This document shows positions 26,726 through 35,174 of a DNA stretch of 64,000 nucleotides, in pieces; position 1 is the first letter of the stretch, and each line of letters begins with the position of its first letter. The position numbers and the translations under genes were made by a program. Below the pieces are notes generated by a model. The model was not told the origin of the DNA. It was given only the letters and a program-made list of their open reading frames with translations, and made no database searches. Origin of the DNA: Paenibacillus_AQ nitricinens (GTDB lineage Bacteria > Bacillota > Bacilli > Paenibacillales > Paenibacillaceae); the NCBI RefSeq assembly GCF_052056485.1, contig NZ_CP183948.1, positions 868,001 to 932,000 on the forward strand, in the 5' to 3' direction.

Positions 26726-27718
26726 ATGGCAAATATTTTAGATGTGGCGCGTCTAGCAGGAGTGTCTAAGACAACCGTATCCCGAGTAATAAATAACTAT
26801 CCTCATATTTCAGCAGATAAAAGAGAATTGGTATTAAAAGCAATGGAAGAGCTTGAATATACACCAAATCTCTCGGCAAGAAGATTAAGAGGACAAGTGA
26901 CAACAACGATAGCTGTCGTAGTTCCTAGAATTGTGAATCCTTTTTTCTCCTACTTAGTTGATTCCATAGAGAAGGTTGGTTACAGAAACGGCTACCAAAC
27001 CTTGATATGCCAGACTAATGAGGATAAGGAGAGAGAGTTAACCTATCTAAATTTGTTGAAGACCAAACAAGCGGACGGTATCATCATGGCATCTATTGAG
27101 AATGATTGGGAAGTCATTGAACCGTACACTGAATTTGGGCCTATTGTGTTATGTAATGAATATGTGAGTCATGCAAAAATTCCGATGATTCGGCTGGATC
27201 AATTTAAAGGTACATACTTAGGAATCAAGCACCTAATTGAAAGAGGTCACCGTAAAATTGCTTACTGTACGGGAGGTCTGTTTACCGAGGTCGGGAAAGA
27301 TAAAGACCGTAACCTAGGTTATCAAAAAGCATTGGAAGAAGCCGGGATTCAAGTGAATCCTAACTGGATTTTGGTCAACCAGCATACCATTGAAGATGGG
27401 AAAAGAGTAATGAAGCTCTTGCTTGAAATGAAGGATCGTCCAACCGCCGTGTTTACAGGCAGTGATGAAATTGCTGGTGGCTTGATGATGGCTGCAAAAA
27501 AGGAAGGGTTAAGTATCCCACGAGATCTGGCGATCATTGGTTTCGATGACCAGCCCCTCGCTGAAATGCTGGATCCCGCATTAACGACTATACGGCAGCC
27601 TATAGAGCAGATGGGGCGTAAGGCAGGGGAAGTTCTTATGAAGATGCTGGATGATTCCAATGTAGAGCCAGTTACTTATGAGCTTCCGGTTGAACTGGTA
27701 GTCCGAGAATCTACTTAA
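26726..27718 (+). CDS. LacI-family transcriptional regulator (sugar operon 2)
   Basis: A 330-residue repressor-type regulator. The N-terminal helix-turn-helix reads ILDVARLAGVSKTTVSRV, followed by a hinge with LSARRLRG and a periplasmic-binding-protein-like effector domain (TIAVVVPRIVNPFFSYL, FTGSDEIAGGLMMAA, IIGFDDQPLAEML). ATG 26726 was chosen over GTG 26714, which lies inside the GGAGTG ribosome site. It is directly upstream of a sugar importer and sucrose phosphorylase operon. Three related operators with the TGNNANCGNTANCA-type pattern lie between the two (27769, 27868, 27959). It most likely represses that operon and responds to a sugar such as sucrose or a related alpha-glucoside. Confidence 0.92.
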   Translation: MANILDVARLAGVSKTTVSRVINNYPHISADKRELVLKAMEELEYTPNLSARRLRGQVTTTIAVVVPRIVNPFFSYLVDSIEKVGYRNGYQTLICQTNEDKERELTYLNLLKTKQADGIIMASIENDWEVIEPYTEFGPIVLCNEYVSHAKIPMIRLDQFKGTYLGIKHLIERGHRKIAYCTGGLFTEVGKDKDRNLGYQKALEEAGIQVNPNWILVNQHTIEDGKRVMKLLLEMKDRPTAVFTGSDEIAGGLMMAAKKEGLSIPRDLAIIGFDDQPLAEMLDPALTTIRQPIEQMGRKAGEVLMKMLDDSNVEPVTYELPVELVVREST

Positions 27719-27725
27719 CACTGAT

Positions 27726-27757
27726 AAGCGAATTTGCAATGCAGACTCGCTTTTTTA
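27726..27757 (+). terminator. Intrinsic terminator after the LacI gene
   Basis: AAGCGA and TCGCTT pair, with an inner TGC/GCA, followed by six T. It separates the regulator from the operon it precedes. Confidence 0.7.
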
Positions 27758-27768
27758 GTTTTCTTTAT

Positions 27769-27782
27769 TGGTATCGATACCA
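27769..27782 (+). promoter_or_regulatory. LacI-type operator, perfect palindrome
   Basis: TGGTATCGATACCA is a perfect 14-bp palindrome with the central CG usual for LacI-family operators. It lies about 100 bp upstream of the promoter-overlapping site and could support looping. Confidence 0.7.
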
Positions 27783-27867
27783 CTTGTATATGATCAATAA
27801 TTAACTGCAATAACCTTGTTTATCAGTGGTTGTTCTGAATAATTTATAAACTTAGCTTTAAATTATA

Positions 27868-27896
27868 TTGAAACCGATACCAAGTGATGTTACAAT
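27868..27896 (+). promoter_or_regulatory. Sigma-A promoter overlapped by a LacI-type operator
   Basis: A -35 box TTGAAA (27868-27873) and a -10 box TACAAT (27891-27896) are separated by 17 bases. The operator TTGAAACCGATACCAA (27868-27883) covers the -35 box, so bound repressor would block RNA polymerase. Transcription should start near 27903, giving a leader of about 135 bases. Confidence 0.75.
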
Positions 27897-27958
27897 ACAG
27901 GCAAGAAAGCTTTCTAGGATATAAAGCAGCTAAATGAATGAAGGGATTTTTGAATTAA

Positions 27959-27972
27959 TGAAAACGGTATCA
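27959..27972 (+). promoter_or_regulatory. LacI-type operator in the leader of sugar operon 2
   Basis: TGAAAACGGTATCA shares half-sites with the operators at 27769 and 27868. It lies downstream of the predicted start site, where it could act as a roadblock or looping partner. Together with the terminator, promoter and the two other operators it accounts for most of the interval 27719-28037. Confidence 0.6.
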
Positions 27973-28037
27973 ATCTGATGTTCAGACTTTTATAGGGGTC
28001 TAGCATATAAAAAAAGCACAAAATGGAGGGGTTTTGT

Positions 28038-29333
28038 TTGAAAAAGATATCTGTTTTATTATTTGTTCTTTTGCTTGCTGTTTCATTGACAGCTTGTGGT
28101 GGATCCGACGGAGCGGGATCAAGTCCGGCAGCGAACTCGAAGGATGAACAAGTCAGCATAATTATTACGAACGGAAAAGGTGAAATCGCTTCCCAATGGG
28201 AACAAGCAGCTAAAGATTTCATGGCAGCGAATCCGAATATCAAGGTTGAGGCTGTCTCTGGAGCTGTTGGTGATACCGTTAACTTGCTGGATAAACTTAC
28301 GGCATCCGGTAAAACGGTAACTATGGCGATGATGTCCCCCGATTCCATTGTGAACAAATATAAGGATTTCGGTATAGATCTTTCAGGTGAGAAATGGAAT
28401 GAAGAAACGGTTTATGGCGTTAAAGACGCAGAGGGGAAAATTGCCGGCTTTCCATTCTCAATAGAAGGCTTCGGTCTCGTATATAACAAGAGTGTACTTG
28501 ATAAGGCCGTTGGCGGCACTTTCGATCCGCATTCTATTAATACCCGTGACAAACTAAAAGAATTATTAGATCAAATTAAAGCTTCCGGTGTGAAATATCC
28601 GGTTGCCTATCAAACCGAAAACTGGTCTGTAGCGAACCATTACAGTACACAGTTTGTGAATCAGGCAGAAGATCCAAACACAATTGTAGATCAACTAAAA
28701 GCGGGAACATTCGATTTAGCAAGTAATGATATTTGGAATGGTTACTACGATACGATGGATCTACTGGTATCGAAAGAATATAACAAATATGGTGAACGTC
28801 CACTGGGCAAGTACTATGACGATGCGCATGTAAGTGTGGGTAAAGGGGAGTCAGCTATTCTGTTTAACGGAAACTGGGCCTATGATTCATTGCAAGCCGT
28901 TAGTGGAGAATCCTTCGGATTTATACCTGTTCCGGTAGATAACAATCCAGACAATCCACTTAACAATAAGATTGCGGCAGGTCCAACTAATATCCTGGTC
29001 ATTAATAAAGCGGCAACGCCGGCTGAGCAAGAAGCAGCTAAGAAGTTCCTGAATTGGCTCGTATACGATGAAAAAGGTCAAGATTTTCTGGTGAATCAGT
29101 CACAAGTGGTCTCCGCTTTTAAGAACAACACTTTGAAAGTGAACAATCCACTCGGATCAGCGATTGCGGATGCTGTGGTAGCCGGCAATACGATGCCGTT
29201 CAGTTCAAACTATGTGAAGGTGGAAGATTGGGGTAACATTCTTGCACCGGATATTCAGAAATATATCGCTCAAAAAGAATCCCGTGCCGATCTTGCCAAA
29301 GCTATTGAAACCTATTACAAAAGCCAAAAGTAA
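28038..29333 (+). CDS. Sugar ABC transporter substrate-binding lipoprotein (operon 2)
   Basis: A 431-residue extracellular solute-binding protein of the MsmE/MalE type. The signal sequence ends in the lipobox LTAC with Cys20 as anchor. Typical blocks are PFSIEGFGLVYNKSVLD, AILFNGNWAYDSLQA and GPTNILVINKAA. The start was placed at TTG 28038, seven bases after GGAGGG; an in-frame ATG at 28023 overlaps that ribosome site. The genes behind it (two permeases, GH13 glucosidase, sucrose phosphorylase) resemble the Streptococcus msm arrangement without the alpha-galactosidase and ATPase. It probably binds sucrose-related or alpha-glucosidic sugars. Confidence 0.92.
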   Translation: MKKISVLLFVLLLAVSLTACGGSDGAGSSPAANSKDEQVSIIITNGKGEIASQWEQAAKDFMAANPNIKVEAVSGAVGDTVNLLDKLTASGKTVTMAMMSPDSIVNKYKDFGIDLSGEKWNEETVYGVKDAEGKIAGFPFSIEGFGLVYNKSVLDKAVGGTFDPHSINTRDKLKELLDQIKASGVKYPVAYQTENWSVANHYSTQFVNQAEDPNTIVDQLKAGTFDLASNDIWNGYYDTMDLLVSKEYNKYGERPLGKYYDDAHVSVGKGESAILFNGNWAYDSLQAVSGESFGFIPVPVDNNPDNPLNNKIAAGPTNILVINKAATPAEQEAAKKFLNWLVYDEKGQDFLVNQSQVVSAFKNNTLKVNNPLGSAIADAVVAGNTMPFSSNYVKVEDWGNILAPDIQKYIAQKESRADLAKAIETYYKSQK

Positions 29334-29353
29334 TTAATCATTTGCTGAATTGG

Positions 29354-29386
29354 GGAAGCGGGTTGGGTTCACTCTCGCCTGTTTCC
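29354..29386 (+). promoter_or_regulatory. Intercistronic hairpin behind the binding-protein gene
   Basis: GGAAGCGGG pairs with CCTGTTTCC (two G-U pairs) over a 15-base loop. No strong T run follows. Such hairpins between a binding-protein gene and its permeases can stabilise the upstream mRNA or attenuate downstream transcription. Confidence 0.55.
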
Positions 29387-29417
29387 TCCTTAAAGCAATT
29401 AGGGGTGTGCTAAACGT

Positions 29418-30302
29418 ATGATATCAGAAAAACGTCTGATCAAACGAATGGGCAACCAGTTATTTTTCACCGGTCCCACGATCATTTTCTTTACGATTGC
29501 AGTACTGATTCCTTTTGCATATGGATTATATCTGACCTTTACCAATATGACCTCTCCATTAAATCCGATAGAGTTCTCAGGTTTAGCTAACTATAAGACA
29601 GCATTTACGGATTCCAAGTTTTGGGATTCTCTTTTATTGACCGTTAAGTTTGTTGTGACAACCGTTATTATCATTAATATTCTCGGTTTTATATTGGCTT
29701 ATTTAGTGACTTCCGGAGTGAAGATGCAAAATTTCTTTCGAACCTCTCTGTTCACACCGAATTTGATTGGCGGCTTGATTTTGGGTTACATCTGGCAGTT
29801 TATATTCGTACAAACTATGCCTTCTATTGGTGAGAAGTTCGGGATAGAGTGGCTGCGTTTAGGGTGGCTAGGGGATGAACATTTGGCTTTCTGGGCCATT
29901 GTTATCGTGTCGATCTGGCAATCTGCGGGCTATATGATGATCATCTTTGTGGCTGGTTTAGTTAATGTGCCAAAGGATGTAGTGGAAGCAGCCACGATTG
30001 ATGGCGCCAATGGATGGCAACGGTTGAGAAAAGTTACTTTACCGCTGATGGTCCCTTCCTTTGTAGTTACCATCTTTTTAACGCTGAAGAATGCCTTTAT
30101 GGTTTACGACGTTAACTATTCTCTAACAGCAGGCGGACCCTATGATAGTACAACCATGGTATCGATGCATGTGGTGAAAAAGGCTTTTATCGAAAATAAT
30201 TATGGTGTGGGTCAAGCGGAAGCCTTTGTGCTGTTTGCTATCGTTGCAATTGTTACGGGTCTGCAGGTTTATTTCAGTAAGAAATTGGAGGTTGCTGCAT
30301 GA
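29418..30302 (+). CDS. Sugar ABC transporter permease, MalF type (operon 2)
   Basis: A 294-residue permease with six predicted transmembrane helices. The ATPase-contact loop reads VVEAATIDGANGWQRLRKVT. It starts at ATG 29418 behind AGGGGTG, 84 bases after the binding-protein gene with a hairpin in between. The last bases overlap the next permease by 4. It would form a heterodimer with the downstream MalG-type subunit. Confidence 0.92.
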   Translation: MISEKRLIKRMGNQLFFTGPTIIFFTIAVLIPFAYGLYLTFTNMTSPLNPIEFSGLANYKTAFTDSKFWDSLLLTVKFVVTTVIIINILGFILAYLVTSGVKMQNFFRTSLFTPNLIGGLILGYIWQFIFVQTMPSIGEKFGIEWLRLGWLGDEHLAFWAIVIVSIWQSAGYMMIIFVAGLVNVPKDVVEAATIDGANGWQRLRKVTLPLMVPSFVVTIFLTLKNAFMVYDVNYSLTAGGPYDSTTMVSMHVVKKAFIENNYGVGQAEAFVLFAIVAIVTGLQVYFSKKLEVAA

Positions 30303-31138
30303 TGAATGCTAGACGAAAAACTTCCGTGATTCTGACGTATTTATTTTTGGTTATGTTTTTCATCATTTTTGTTTTTCCGTTCTTTCTTATGATCGTCAAT
30401 TCCTTCAAGAGCAATGGTCAAATTCTCGAAAGCCCCTTTTCACTGCCGACCAGCTTAAACTTTGGGCATTTTGCTGAAGTCATTGATAAAATGAATTTTT
30501 TTGTCTCGTTTAGAAATACAGTCGTAGTCACCTTTTTCAGTGTCCTATTCATTGGTGTTTTTGCAGCAATGACCGCCTATTACATGGTGAGACATTCGAC
30601 TAAATTCAATAATGGTTTCTTCGCACTAATGGTGGCTTCCATGATTATTCCGTTTCAGTCCATTATGATTCCTCTGATTTATATCTACGGGGCAAAACTT
30701 CACTGGATCGATGCAGCGCCTATTCCATTATTGATTATTCTTTACATCGGCTTCGGAAGTGCGTTATCGGTATTTATGTACCATGGTTTTGTGAAGTCGA
30801 TTCCTTATGAATTGGAAGAAGCGTCTCTGCTGGATGGATGTAATCGTAGACAAACATTCTTTAAGATTGTACTGCCTATGTTGGCTCCAACATCAGTGAC
30901 CATTGCGATTCTGAATGTGTTATGGATTTGGAATGATTATCTGCTACCTTCACTGGTACTGACTAAGGATAACCATTTTACAATGCCTATTAAGATGAAG
31001 GTGTTTAACGGAACGTACATGAATAACTGGGAGCTGTTGATCCCAGCACTTCTGTTAACGATCTTGCCGATTCTTATTGCTTATTTGTTTGGTCAACGTT
31101 ACATCATAAGAGGCGTTAGCCAAGGAGCAATTAAATAA
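30299..31138 (+). CDS. Sugar ABC transporter permease, MalG type (operon 2)
   Basis: A 279-residue permease with six transmembrane helices and the loop LEEASLLDGCNRRQTFFKI, a variant of the EAA motif with Leu and Cys in unusual places. Start at ATG 30299 with GGAGGT six bases ahead, overlapping the MalF-type gene by ATGA. A second ATG follows directly. The C-terminus RYIIRGVSQGAIK is typical of the branch. The glucosidase gene starts 45 bases later. Confidence 0.92.
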   Translation: MMNARRKTSVILTYLFLVMFFIIFVFPFFLMIVNSFKSNGQILESPFSLPTSLNFGHFAEVIDKMNFFVSFRNTVVVTFFSVLFIGVFAAMTAYYMVRHSTKFNNGFFALMVASMIIPFQSIMIPLIYIYGAKLHWIDAAPIPLLIILYIGFGSALSVFMYHGFVKSIPYELEEASLLDGCNRRQTFFKIVLPMLAPTSVTIAILNVLWIWNDYLLPSLVLTKDNHFTMPIKMKVFNGTYMNNWELLIPALLLTILPILIAYLFGQRYIIRGVSQGAIK

Positions 31139-31183
31139 GATAAAGAATGCCCTAGACTCGGGTGCTGGAGGAAGTGTGGAGTT

Positions 31184-32866
31184 ATGGAGATTAGAGACAG
31201 CAACTGGTGGAAAGAAAGTGTGGTTTATCAAATTTATCCCCGGAGTTTTCAGGATTCAAATGGAGATGGAGTAGGGGATTTGCGTGGAATCATTAACCGG
31301 CTCGGGTATTTAAGGGATTTGGGCATCAATGTTATTTGGTTGTGTCCGGTCTACGATTCACCTAATGATGACAATGGGTATGATATTCGGGATTTCTATA
31401 AAATTCAGGATGAGTTTGGAAGTATGGAAGATATGCTCGAATTGATCACACAAGCGGAAGCGTACGGAATTCGTATGATCATGGATCTGGTAGCGAATCA
31501 CACCTCTGATGAACATGCTTGGTTTATGGAGTCCAGAAGCTCTAAGGACAATCCAAAGCGTAACTGGTATATATGGAAGCCGGGGAACGATGGCCAGGAG
31601 CCTACCAACTGGGAATCGAATTTTGGGGGTTCAGCTTGGGAATATGACGAGACCTCACAGGAATATTATTTACATTGTTTCTCTAAGAAACAACCGGATC
31701 TCAATTGGGAGAATCCTGAAGTTCGTCAAAGCATCTTTTCTATGATGGATTGGTGGATTGACCGGGGAATAGCCGGATTTCGTATTGATGCGATCACATT
31801 TATTAAAAAGAATCAGCAATTTCCGCACCTTAAGTCTGAAGACGACCGCCGCTATGTTCCTCTGGCAGAAGCTTGTTTGAATCAATCCGGAATTTTGGAT
31901 TTTCTTCACGAGATGAAACAGGAGGTTCTTGAACCTCGCAATGTGATGACGGTTGCTGAAGCTCCTGGAGTTCCGATAGAGCAAATTCATGAATATGTAG
32001 ATGAGCAGAACGGCGTCTTTAATATGATATTTCAATTTGATCATGTAGATCTGGATGCCAAGCCAATGGCTAAAGGAATCTATCATCCTTGGAAGCTGAC
32101 TGAATTTAAGCACGCGTTATCTAAATGGCAGCTTGAGACAGCCAATAAGGGCTGGATGGCACTTTTTATGGAGAATCATGATCATGTGCGTTCGGTTTCA
32201 AAATTCGGTAACGACGGGATATACCATAAAGACTCAGCTAAAATGCTGGCTGCCTATTATTTCTTAATGCGAGGAACACCTTTTATTTATCAAGGACAAG
32301 AGATTGGAATGACCAATTATTTCATGGCTTCAATTGAAGAGTATAGAGATATTGAGAGCTTAAATTATCACCGTAATGAAACTGCACGGGGTAAGTCTGA
32401 GGCAGATATCCTGAACTATTTAGCGATCAGAAGCAGGGATCAGGGCCGCACACCGATGCAATGGAGTTCAGAACCTATGGCCGGATTTACGAATGGGGAG
32501 CCATGGATTAATGTGAATCCGAATTACTCATCGATTAATGTGGAGGACGAGCTACAAGACGATAATTCTATCCTTCATTTTTATCGGGAATTAATCAAGC
32601 TGAGACGGGACAATAAAGCGTTAATTTATGGTAATTATCATGAGATTTATGTGGACTCGAATGAGCTAGGCGGATATGTTCGAACTTACGGGAATGAGTG
32701 TTGGACGGTAATCTGTAATTTTACGGATCAAACCATTCCGTTAACTGATCCTCTTGCAGGCCATATTGTACTGTCTAACCTTAATAATCATGATAAGGGT
32801 CTGTTGAGGCCTTATGAGGCATTGATCTGCAAAGGGGAAAAGAGTGCAGATGCAGCCGAAATCTAA
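31184..32866 (+). CDS. GH13 alpha-glucosidase (oligo-1,6-glucosidase/DexB-like)
   Basis: A 560-residue cytosolic GH13 enzyme, full length for the oligo-1,6-glucosidase/trehalose-6-phosphate hydrolase group. It opens with WWKESVVYQIYPRSFQDSNG, and the NGDGVGD calcium loop is present. Nucleophile Asp202 lies in GFRIDAIT, acid/base Glu259 in TVAEAPG and the third acid Asp333 in ENHDHVR. The last two blocks differ from the common TVGE and NHDQPR/NHDLPR forms, so the exact linkage preference is uncertain. ATG 31184 follows GCTGGAGGAAG. It probably hydrolyses alpha-glucosides imported by the operon, leaving sucrose-type products to the phosphorylase next to it. Confidence 0.88.
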   Translation: MEIRDSNWWKESVVYQIYPRSFQDSNGDGVGDLRGIINRLGYLRDLGINVIWLCPVYDSPNDDNGYDIRDFYKIQDEFGSMEDMLELITQAEAYGIRMIMDLVANHTSDEHAWFMESRSSKDNPKRNWYIWKPGNDGQEPTNWESNFGGSAWEYDETSQEYYLHCFSKKQPDLNWENPEVRQSIFSMMDWWIDRGIAGFRIDAITFIKKNQQFPHLKSEDDRRYVPLAEACLNQSGILDFLHEMKQEVLEPRNVMTVAEAPGVPIEQIHEYVDEQNGVFNMIFQFDHVDLDAKPMAKGIYHPWKLTEFKHALSKWQLETANKGWMALFMENHDHVRSVSKFGNDGIYHKDSAKMLAAYYFLMRGTPFIYQGQEIGMTNYFMASIEEYRDIESLNYHRNETARGKSEADILNYLAIRSRDQGRTPMQWSSEPMAGFTNGEPWINVNPNYSSINVEDELQDDNSILHFYRELIKLRRDNKALIYGNYHEIYVDSNELGGYVRTYGNECWTVICNFTDQTIPLTDPLAGHIVLSNLNNHDKGLLRPYEALICKGEKSADAAEI

Positions 32867-32881
32867 ATAGGGGGATTTATG

Positions 32882-34327
32882 ATGCAAATTAAGAATGAAG
32901 CTATGTTGATTACCTATGCAGATAGCCTCGGGCGTAATTTAAAAGAATTAAACGAAATATTAGATAAGCATCTGCGAGGCGTCGTTGGAGGTGTTCATTT
33001 ACTACCGTTTTATCCTTCTTCGGGTGACAGAGGATTTGCACCAATGGATTATACCAAGGTTGATCCGGCATTTGGCAATTGGGCGGACGTCGAAGCCATG
33101 AGTAAGGATTTCTATATGATGTTTGATTTTATGATTAATCATATCTCAAGACAATCTCCTTATTTTCAGGACTTTCTTGAGAAAAAGGATGAATCAGAAT
33201 ATGCGGATCTGTTTATCCGGTACAAGGATTTTTGGCCGAACGGGGAGCCCACTCAGGAAGATGTGGATTTAATCTATAAGCGTAAACCACGCGCTCCATA
33301 CGTAGAGGTTACCTTTAAGGATGGTAGCTTGGAAAAAGTATGGTGTACCTTTGATGAAGAGCAGATTGATCTGGATGTGACTACAGAAACGACGCGGAAA
33401 TTCATAACGGACAATCTAACGTTTTTGGCTGAAAAAGGAGCTTCGATTATTCGACTAGATGCTTTCGCATATGCCAACAAAAAAATCGGTACGAATTGTT
33501 TCTTTGTTGAGCCGGATATTTGGGAGATGCTGAATCACTCTGAGCAGACCGTTGCCCCTTACGGCGTGACCGTTTTGCCGGAAATTCATGAGCATTATAG
33601 CATCCAGTTAAAAATTGCAGAACAGGATTACTATGTATATGATTTTGCGTTACCAATGTTGGTGCTGCATGCTTTATTTAGTGGGAAAGTAAACCGGTTG
33701 GTGCATTGGCTGGAGATTTGCCCGAGAAAACAGTTTACAACACTAGACACGCATGATGGTATTGGTGTGGTGGATGTAAAGGATCTTTTGAGTGATGAAG
33801 AAGCAGAAATGACAAGAGAAAGCCTTTATAGCCAAGGCGCTAATGTCAAAAAAATATACAGCACCGAAGCGTATAACAACCTTGATATTTACCAAATCAA
33901 CTGTACTTATTATTCAGCACTTGGTAATGATGATCAGGCTTACTTGCTGGCGAGAGCCATCCAATGCTTTGCACCGGGTATACCGCAGATCTATTATGTG
34001 GGGTTACTGGCTGGAGTGAATGATATAGAGCTTCTGGAGAAGACCAAAGAAGGACGGAATATTAATCGGCATTATTATACTCAAGAAGAGATAGATGTTG
34101 AGGTTGAGCGCCCAGTCGTGCAGAAGCTCTTTAATATCTTGAAATTCAGAAATAGTAATCCAGCCTTTGATGGAGATATACAGATTGAACAGTTGGATGA
34201 GAATAATGTGGTGATAACTTGGAAAAATCTGTTGAACGAAGCGAAATTGGAAGCGAATCTGTTAACCAAGGCATTTACGATTTCACAAAAAGAAAAGTTA
34301 GCGGATTGGGAAAGGGTTGTATTATAA
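32882..34327 (+). CDS. gtfA: Sucrose phosphorylase
   Basis: A 481-residue GH13 subfamily 18 enzyme that converts sucrose and phosphate to glucose-1-phosphate and fructose. The N-terminus MQIKNEAMLITYADSLG and the block VGGVHLLPFYPSSGDRGFAP match GtfA closely. Catalytic residues appear as Asp193 (IRLDAFAY), Glu234 (LPEIHEHY) and Asp292 (LDTHDGIG). ATG 32882 was preferred over the adjacent ATG 32879 for its distance from AGGGGGA. It is the last gene of the operon, closed by a strong terminator. Related glucosylglycerol or sucrose-6-phosphate phosphorylases share this fold, so sucrose is probable rather than certain. Confidence 0.9.
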   Translation: MQIKNEAMLITYADSLGRNLKELNEILDKHLRGVVGGVHLLPFYPSSGDRGFAPMDYTKVDPAFGNWADVEAMSKDFYMMFDFMINHISRQSPYFQDFLEKKDESEYADLFIRYKDFWPNGEPTQEDVDLIYKRKPRAPYVEVTFKDGSLEKVWCTFDEEQIDLDVTTETTRKFITDNLTFLAEKGASIIRLDAFAYANKKIGTNCFFVEPDIWEMLNHSEQTVAPYGVTVLPEIHEHYSIQLKIAEQDYYVYDFALPMLVLHALFSGKVNRLVHWLEICPRKQFTTLDTHDGIGVVDVKDLLSDEEAEMTRESLYSQGANVKKIYSTEAYNNLDIYQINCTYYSALGNDDQAYLLARAIQCFAPGIPQIYYVGLLAGVNDIELLEKTKEGRNINRHYYTQEEIDVEVERPVVQKLFNILKFRNSNPAFDGDIQIEQLDENNVVITWKNLLNEAKLEANLLTKAFTISQKEKLADWERVVL

Positions 34328-34365
34328 GGTAGTATCCAGTGTATTGATGAATCATGTTAAAATAG

Positions 34366-34397
34366 GGGGAACGCTTAAACGCGTTCTCCTTTTTTTG
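34366..34397 (+). terminator. Intrinsic terminator after the sucrose phosphorylase operon
   Basis: GGGGAACGC pairs with GCGTTCTCC (one wobble) around TTAAAC and is followed by eight T. Confidence 0.9.
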
Positions 34398-34417
34398 CGA
34401 ATAACCTTATAGAAACG

Positions 34418-35080
34418 ATGGTGGGTATGAAGATTGAGTACGACAATCAGGTGATCGAGTTTAATGTTCAGTATGGAAACGGCAAGAAAATCTCCATTCA
34501 TATAGATTCTTCAGGGCGTATAACGCTCAAAGCTCCCAAGAAAACAAGTGAAGAGACGATTAAAAGCGTGGTTGAGCGTAATGGGAAATTGATAGTGGAG
34601 AAGCTGCGGAGCATTGAAGCGAACCGAGAAACACCAAAGCTCAAAGAGTATGAAGACGAGGGTAAATTCCTGTATTTAGGCAAATATTATTCGCTGCATG
34701 AGTTAATAGAGACAGGGGATTTAAATGAGGAAGAGCTTAAGCTTAAGCTGAAGAAATTCTATTTCGCTAGCTGTAAGAAGATTGTAGGCGAACGGATCCC
34801 TAAATATCAGACACAGCTTAGAGTAAAGCCTAAGACGATTGACATTGTTGAGTCTAGAACCAAGTGGGGAAGCTGCAGCTCGGATAAAAAGCTAACCTTT
34901 AACTATCGCTTAGCGATGGCTCCAGTGGAGGTTATCGATTATGTAATCATCCATGAGCTGTGTCATTTACTTCATATGAATCATGACCGCTCTTTTTGGC
35001 GAAAGGTTGGAAGCCTCATGCCGGATTATAAGGAGAAGGAAGAGTATTTAGCTAGATATGGGCGTGCTATGACGCTGTAA
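34418..35080 (+). CDS. YgjP-type (DUF45) metallopeptidase
   Basis: A 220-residue protein of the YgjP/DUF45 family, a group of WLM/SprT-like zinc peptidases. The zinc motif HELCH covers residues 179-183 with a further His at 186 or 189 (LLHMNHDRSFW). The preceding TKWGSCSSDKKLTFNYRLAM is a family hallmark. No signal peptide or membrane segment is present, so it acts in the cytosol. It lies between two terminators and is therefore probably monocistronic. ATG 34418 has no strong ribosome site, and ATG 34427 is an alternative. The biological substrate of this family is not known. Confidence 0.88.
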   Translation: MVGMKIEYDNQVIEFNVQYGNGKKISIHIDSSGRITLKAPKKTSEETIKSVVERNGKLIVEKLRSIEANRETPKLKEYEDEGKFLYLGKYYSLHELIETGDLNEEELKLKLKKFYFASCKKIVGERIPKYQTQLRVKPKTIDIVESRTKWGSCSSDKKLTFNYRLAMAPVEVIDYVIIHELCHLLHMNHDRSFWRKVGSLMPDYKEKEEYLARYGRAMTL

Positions 35081-35113
35081 TAAATTAGCATTGATTCATG
35101 ATTTCATACAACC

Positions 35114-35147
35114 AAAAGGATGTCCCTAATGAAGGGAAATCCTTTTT
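35114..35147. terminator. Bidirectional terminator between convergent genes
   Basis: AAAAGGAT/ATCCTTTT with an inner CCC/GGG forms a hairpin with T runs on both strands. It serves the metallopeptidase gene and the LacI gene that face each other. Confidence 0.8.
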
Positions 35148-35174
35148 CAGTTGTTTAATGGTTTCCAAAGGGAG

